Shown here one piece after another: positions 5,984 through 8,143 of a DNA stretch of 8,143 nucleotides. The translations under genes and the position numbers were made by a program. The stretch's first letter is position 1, and every line of letters starts with the position of its first letter. The stretch is from Bacteroidota bacterium (lineage in GTDB: Bacteria > Bacteroidota > Bacteroidia > UKL13-3), in contig RGVD01000115.1 in assembly GCA_010027395.1 (NCBI GenBank), positions 1 through 8,143 of the forward strand, written 5' to 3'. Below the pieces are notes generated by a model, which was given only the letters and a program-made list of their open reading frames with translations, was not told the origin of the DNA and did not search any database.

Positions 5984-6964
5984 TTATGCCAATATCCAAT
6001 TAAATTTAAATTCGGTATCAGGAATGCGCATTCTTTCTGAAAGACGTGTTAGTCTATCAGGCAGTCTCATCAGATAATCACGGGCTTTTTCGCCTTGTTC
6101 ATTTAGGCCGCGAATACCTTCAATTTCCCATTCTTCAATTAATGATTTTAGAATATCTACGTAATCCATCGAAGTATAAACTCCGATTCTTTGTGCTGCA
6201 TCACTAAAGTTTGAGAAGGTATTTATCTTATCACCCATCTCTCTTAAATATTGAGCGGGCATGGCAATTTTCTGTCTCATCATATCCTCAAATGCCAACA
6301 TCATTTCGTTAGAATCTATTTCAAATATTTTAGTAACAAAGGTTTTGTATGCCTTAGCATGACGTGCTTCATCAGCTGCCACCAATCCACATAGTTTTGA
6401 GAGGATATTGCTTCCTTCTTGCTTGGCAATGGTGGCTACCCTGCGGTGCGAAATATTGGTTGCCATTTCTTGAAAACTGGTATACACAAAATTTCTATAA
6501 GGGTCGCTACCAGCGCCATTATTAAATCCATCTGCAATTAAAAACTGAGTAGATGCTTCAAACTCTTTCATGTTAATACGTCCACATAGGTATAAATAAC
6601 GGTTTAACACATCTCCATGACGATTCTCTTCAGCTGTCCATCCTCTTAGCCATTTCATCCAACCATTATTGTTATGTTGGTCGATGCCATTTATACCTGC
6701 CAACCATGTTTCATAAGTAGGCAAAGCCTCTTCGGTAATGGTATCAGCTACAAGCACTGCAAGTAGGTCGTATGACAATCCCTCCGCTTGTTCTTGAATA
6801 ATTTTCAAGTCAGCAATAAAGGCACTATCAGATGTAAGTGGCAACAATTCCGATGCTTGCCAATTAGATTCTATTGGTTTTAAAAATTCAGAAGTATACT
6901 GGTCCACATCTTTTCCAATGTGCAACATTACTTCGCTCCTTGTTAATGATTGTATTGAATTCAT
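5984..6964 (-). CDS. Plant-type (soluble) acyl-ACP desaturase
   Basis: The 326-residue product is strikingly like plant stearoyl-ACP delta-9 desaturase across its length, a soluble diiron enzyme that inserts a cis double bond into an acyl-ACP using O2 and electrons from reduced ferredoxin. The six ligands of the castor enzyme can be placed: E78 in ITEEALPTY (75-83), E113 and H116 in WTAEENRHGD (109-118), E166 in SFQEMATNISH (163-173), and E199 and H202 in AADEARHAKAY (196-206). The FEIDSNEMMLAFEDMMR and AMPA stretch (214-237) and the GVYTSMDYVDIL segment (261-272) are also family-typical. There is no plastid-type targeting extension, signal or membrane segment, so it acts in the cytoplasm. 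Double-bond position and preferred chain length cannot be inferred; activity would also depend on a ferredoxin and reductase encoded elsewhere. It starts 45 bp after the mutase stop codon, has a -7 promoter match in that gap, and is followed by a strong terminator. Confidence 0.94.
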   Translation of the reverse strand: MNSIQSLTRSEVMLHIGKDVDQYTSEFLKPIESNWQASELLPLTSDSAFIADLKIIQEQAEGLSYDLLAVLVADTITEEALPTYETWLAGINGIDQHNNNGWMKWLRGWTAEENRHGDVLNRYLYLCGRINMKEFEASTQFLIADGFNNGAGSDPYRNFVYTSFQEMATNISHRRVATIAKQEGSNILSKLCGLVAADEARHAKAYKTFVTKIFEIDSNEMMLAFEDMMRQKIAMPAQYLREMGDKINTFSNFSDAAQRIGVYTSMDYVDILKSLIEEWEIEGIRGLNEQGEKARDYLMRLPDRLTRLSERMRIPDTEFKFNWILA

Positions 6965-6982
6965 TTAATTTTATTGATACTT

Positions 6983-6990
6983 CAAATATA
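6983..6990 (-). promoter_or_regulatory. Possible -7 promoter element of the desaturase gene
   Basis: Minus-strand TATATTTG (6990 to 6983) fits the Bacteroidota -7 consensus TAnnTTTG exactly and lies 18 bp upstream of the desaturase ATG. The best upstream TTTG (7019 to 7016) is 25 bp away, longer than the usual 19-21 bp, so the -33 element is weak or absent. The gene may have its own promoter as well as read-through from the mutase gene. Confidence 0.35.
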
Positions 6991-7009
6991 ATACTCTTAT
7001 AAAGTCGTA

Positions 7010-8143
7010 TTAAGCCAAAATTGTTTGTTTGCAAGCTTGCAAAATAGCATTTGCTTTTTCTTCAGTTGAAGATTCACTGTAAACTCTGAGAACTGGCTCT
7101 GTGCCGCTTGCGCGAATCATTACCCATTCTCCGTTTCCTAAATGGAATTTAAATCCATCTAAGTCTTCAGTTTTCTCAATCGAATATTGGTCAAAGGTAG
7201 TGTATTTCCCTGACTTACAATTAGCCAGTACATTTTGTTTAATTTCTTCGGTAATATGTAAATCTATTCTTCCCATTGAGAAGCTTCCCACCACATCATA
7301 CACTTCTTGGATTAACTCATCCAAACTTTTACCTGTTTTGGCCATAAACTCCCATAGAGTAAGGCCTATCCAAATACCATCACGCTCAGGAATAAATCCT
7401 TTAATGGCAATTCCACCGCTCTCTTCTCCACCCACCAAAACATTTTCAGTAACCATTTTTTCGCAAATGTATTTAAAACCAATTTTGGTAATTTCTATTG
7501 GTAATCCATAAGCTTCAGCCAATTTGGTAATTTTTGATGTGGCACTGAAAGTGGTAATTACTTTTCCATCCAAACCTTTGTATTTGTGAAGGTAATGTAC
7601 CAATAACAAAATAATGTGATGTGAATCTACAAATTTTCCTGCCTTGTTATAAAGCCCTATCCTATCCGCATCTCCATCAGTTACTAAGCCACAATCAATA
7701 TTTTTACTCGCTTCGATTAAGGCACTAAATTCTTTTAAGTTTTTATGAATAGGTTCAGGAGCTTGTCCTCTAAAACTTGGGTTATAATCGCAGTGCAATA
7801 AGGTAATTTCAGGAAAAATGCTTTTCATAACATTTTGACCTGCACCATACATGGCATCATAACCCCATTTTTTACCACATTCTTTAATGGCTTTCAAATC
7901 AAAACCATTCTTTACTTCATCAATATATAAGGTTTCTAAGTCAACATACGAAATCATACCTTCATTAACCAATTCTTCGATTGATTTAAGAGAAGCTGTA
8001 ACTGTTTCTGGTATGGCTTTTTCCACTTCATCAATTGTGGCAGGGCCAGAAGGACCTCCGTAATGAGCTTTTAATTTGAATCCGTTATATTCAGGAGGAT
8101 TGTGACTTGCTGTAATGATTACACCTAAAGCAGCCTTGTGTTT
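7010..8143 (-). CDS. Phosphoglucomutase/phosphomannomutase (alpha-D-phosphohexomutase), N-terminus beyond the window
   Basis: The frame stays open to the right edge, giving 377 visible residues; about 80-100 are missing given the usual 460-470. A GTG at 8024-8026 is not the start, because the 39 codons upstream of it encode the catalytic region. Counting from the first visible codon, the phosphoserine loop TASHNPPEYNG is at 11-21 (S13 catalytic), the metal-binding loop DGDADR at 156-161, the sugar-recognition loop GGEESGG at 238-244, and the C-terminal phosphate-binding loop RASGTEP at 344-350. All four active-site loops are intact, so this should be an active Mg-dependent enzyme that interconverts hexose 1- and 6-phosphates through a bisphosphate intermediate, feeding glycogen, nucleotide-sugar or surface polysaccharide synthesis. 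Preference for glucose or mannose cannot be settled; GEESGG-type loops occur in both groups. It lies upstream of and codirectional with the desaturase (45-bp gap); the metabolic link between them is not obvious. Confidence 0.94.
   Translation of the reverse strand, partial: KHKAALGVIITASHNPPEYNGFKLKAHYGGPSGPATIDEVEKAIPETVTASLKSIEELVNEGMISYVDLETLYIDEVKNGFDLKAIKECGKKWGYDAMYGAGQNVMKSIFPEITLLHCDYNPSFRGQAPEPIHKNLKEFSALIEASKNIDCGLVTDGDADRIGLYNKAGKFVDSHHIILLLVHYLHKYKGLDGKVITTFSATSKITKLAEAYGLPIEITKIGFKYICEKMVTENVLVGGEESGGIAIKGFIPERDGIWIGLTLWEFMAKTGKSLDELIQEVYDVVGSFSMGRIDLHITEEIKQNVLANCKSGKYTTFDQYSIEKTEDLDGFKFHLGNGEWVMIRASGTEPVLRVYSESSTEEKANAILQACKQTILA

Noticed and set aside
7101..7511. 136-codon plus-strand frame opposite the phosphohexomutase gene
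   Set aside because: It is antisense to a gene with all four family active-site loops, and its translation shows no family motif.
7010..8026. Phosphohexomutase starting at the GTG at 8024-8026
   Set aside because: The same frame continues upstream to the edge and encodes the TASHNPP catalytic loop, so the gene is truncated by the window and does not start here.

Overview
The window is AT-rich bacterial DNA that looks like a member of the Bacteroidota. The strongest evidence is an M36 metallopeptidase ending in a type IX secretion (T9SS) sorting domain, a system essentially confined to that phylum. Two matches to the Bacteroidota -7 promoter consensus TAnnTTTG and weak Shine-Dalgarno signals agree. 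Genus cannot be read from the sequence; the gene content would suit an environmental Chitinophagales, Sphingobacteriales or Flavobacteriales genome.

Layout, left to right: (1) 1-177, plus strand, the 3' part of a small GIY-YIG endonuclease-like gene that enters from the left edge and stops early for its family. (2) 288-1949, minus, a PolX-type protein whose PHP phosphoesterase domain is intact but whose polymerase active site has lost its paired catalytic aspartates. (3) 2041-3075, minus, an unrecognised 344-residue protein with an apparent kinase/APH-like core and a TTG start, with a different short repeat tract at each end. (4) 3128-5713, minus, a secreted M36 (fungalysin-type) metallopeptidase with a PA insert and T9SS tail, with its own promoter. 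(5) 5714-5983, an intergenic stretch holding that promoter, an unexplained hairpin and a strong terminator. (6) 5984-6964, minus, a plant-type acyl-ACP desaturase with all six diiron ligands. (7) 7010-8143, minus, a phosphoglucomutase/phosphomannomutase cut by the right edge.

Apart from the GIY-YIG fragment, all genes read leftwards. There are probably two transcription blocks: the mutase and desaturase, closed by the terminator at 5953-5979, and the peptidase, kinase-like gene and polX, with small gaps and no terminator visible between them. The products (exported protein digestion, unsaturated fatty acid synthesis, sugar-phosphate interconversion, DNA repair) do not form one obvious pathway. 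I see no defence island, CRISPR array, insertion sequence, tRNA or rRNA, and no clear new multi-gene system. The points most worth a second look are the cryptic kinase-like protein with its repeat-adjacent TTG start, and the PolX protein with a degenerate polymerase core.
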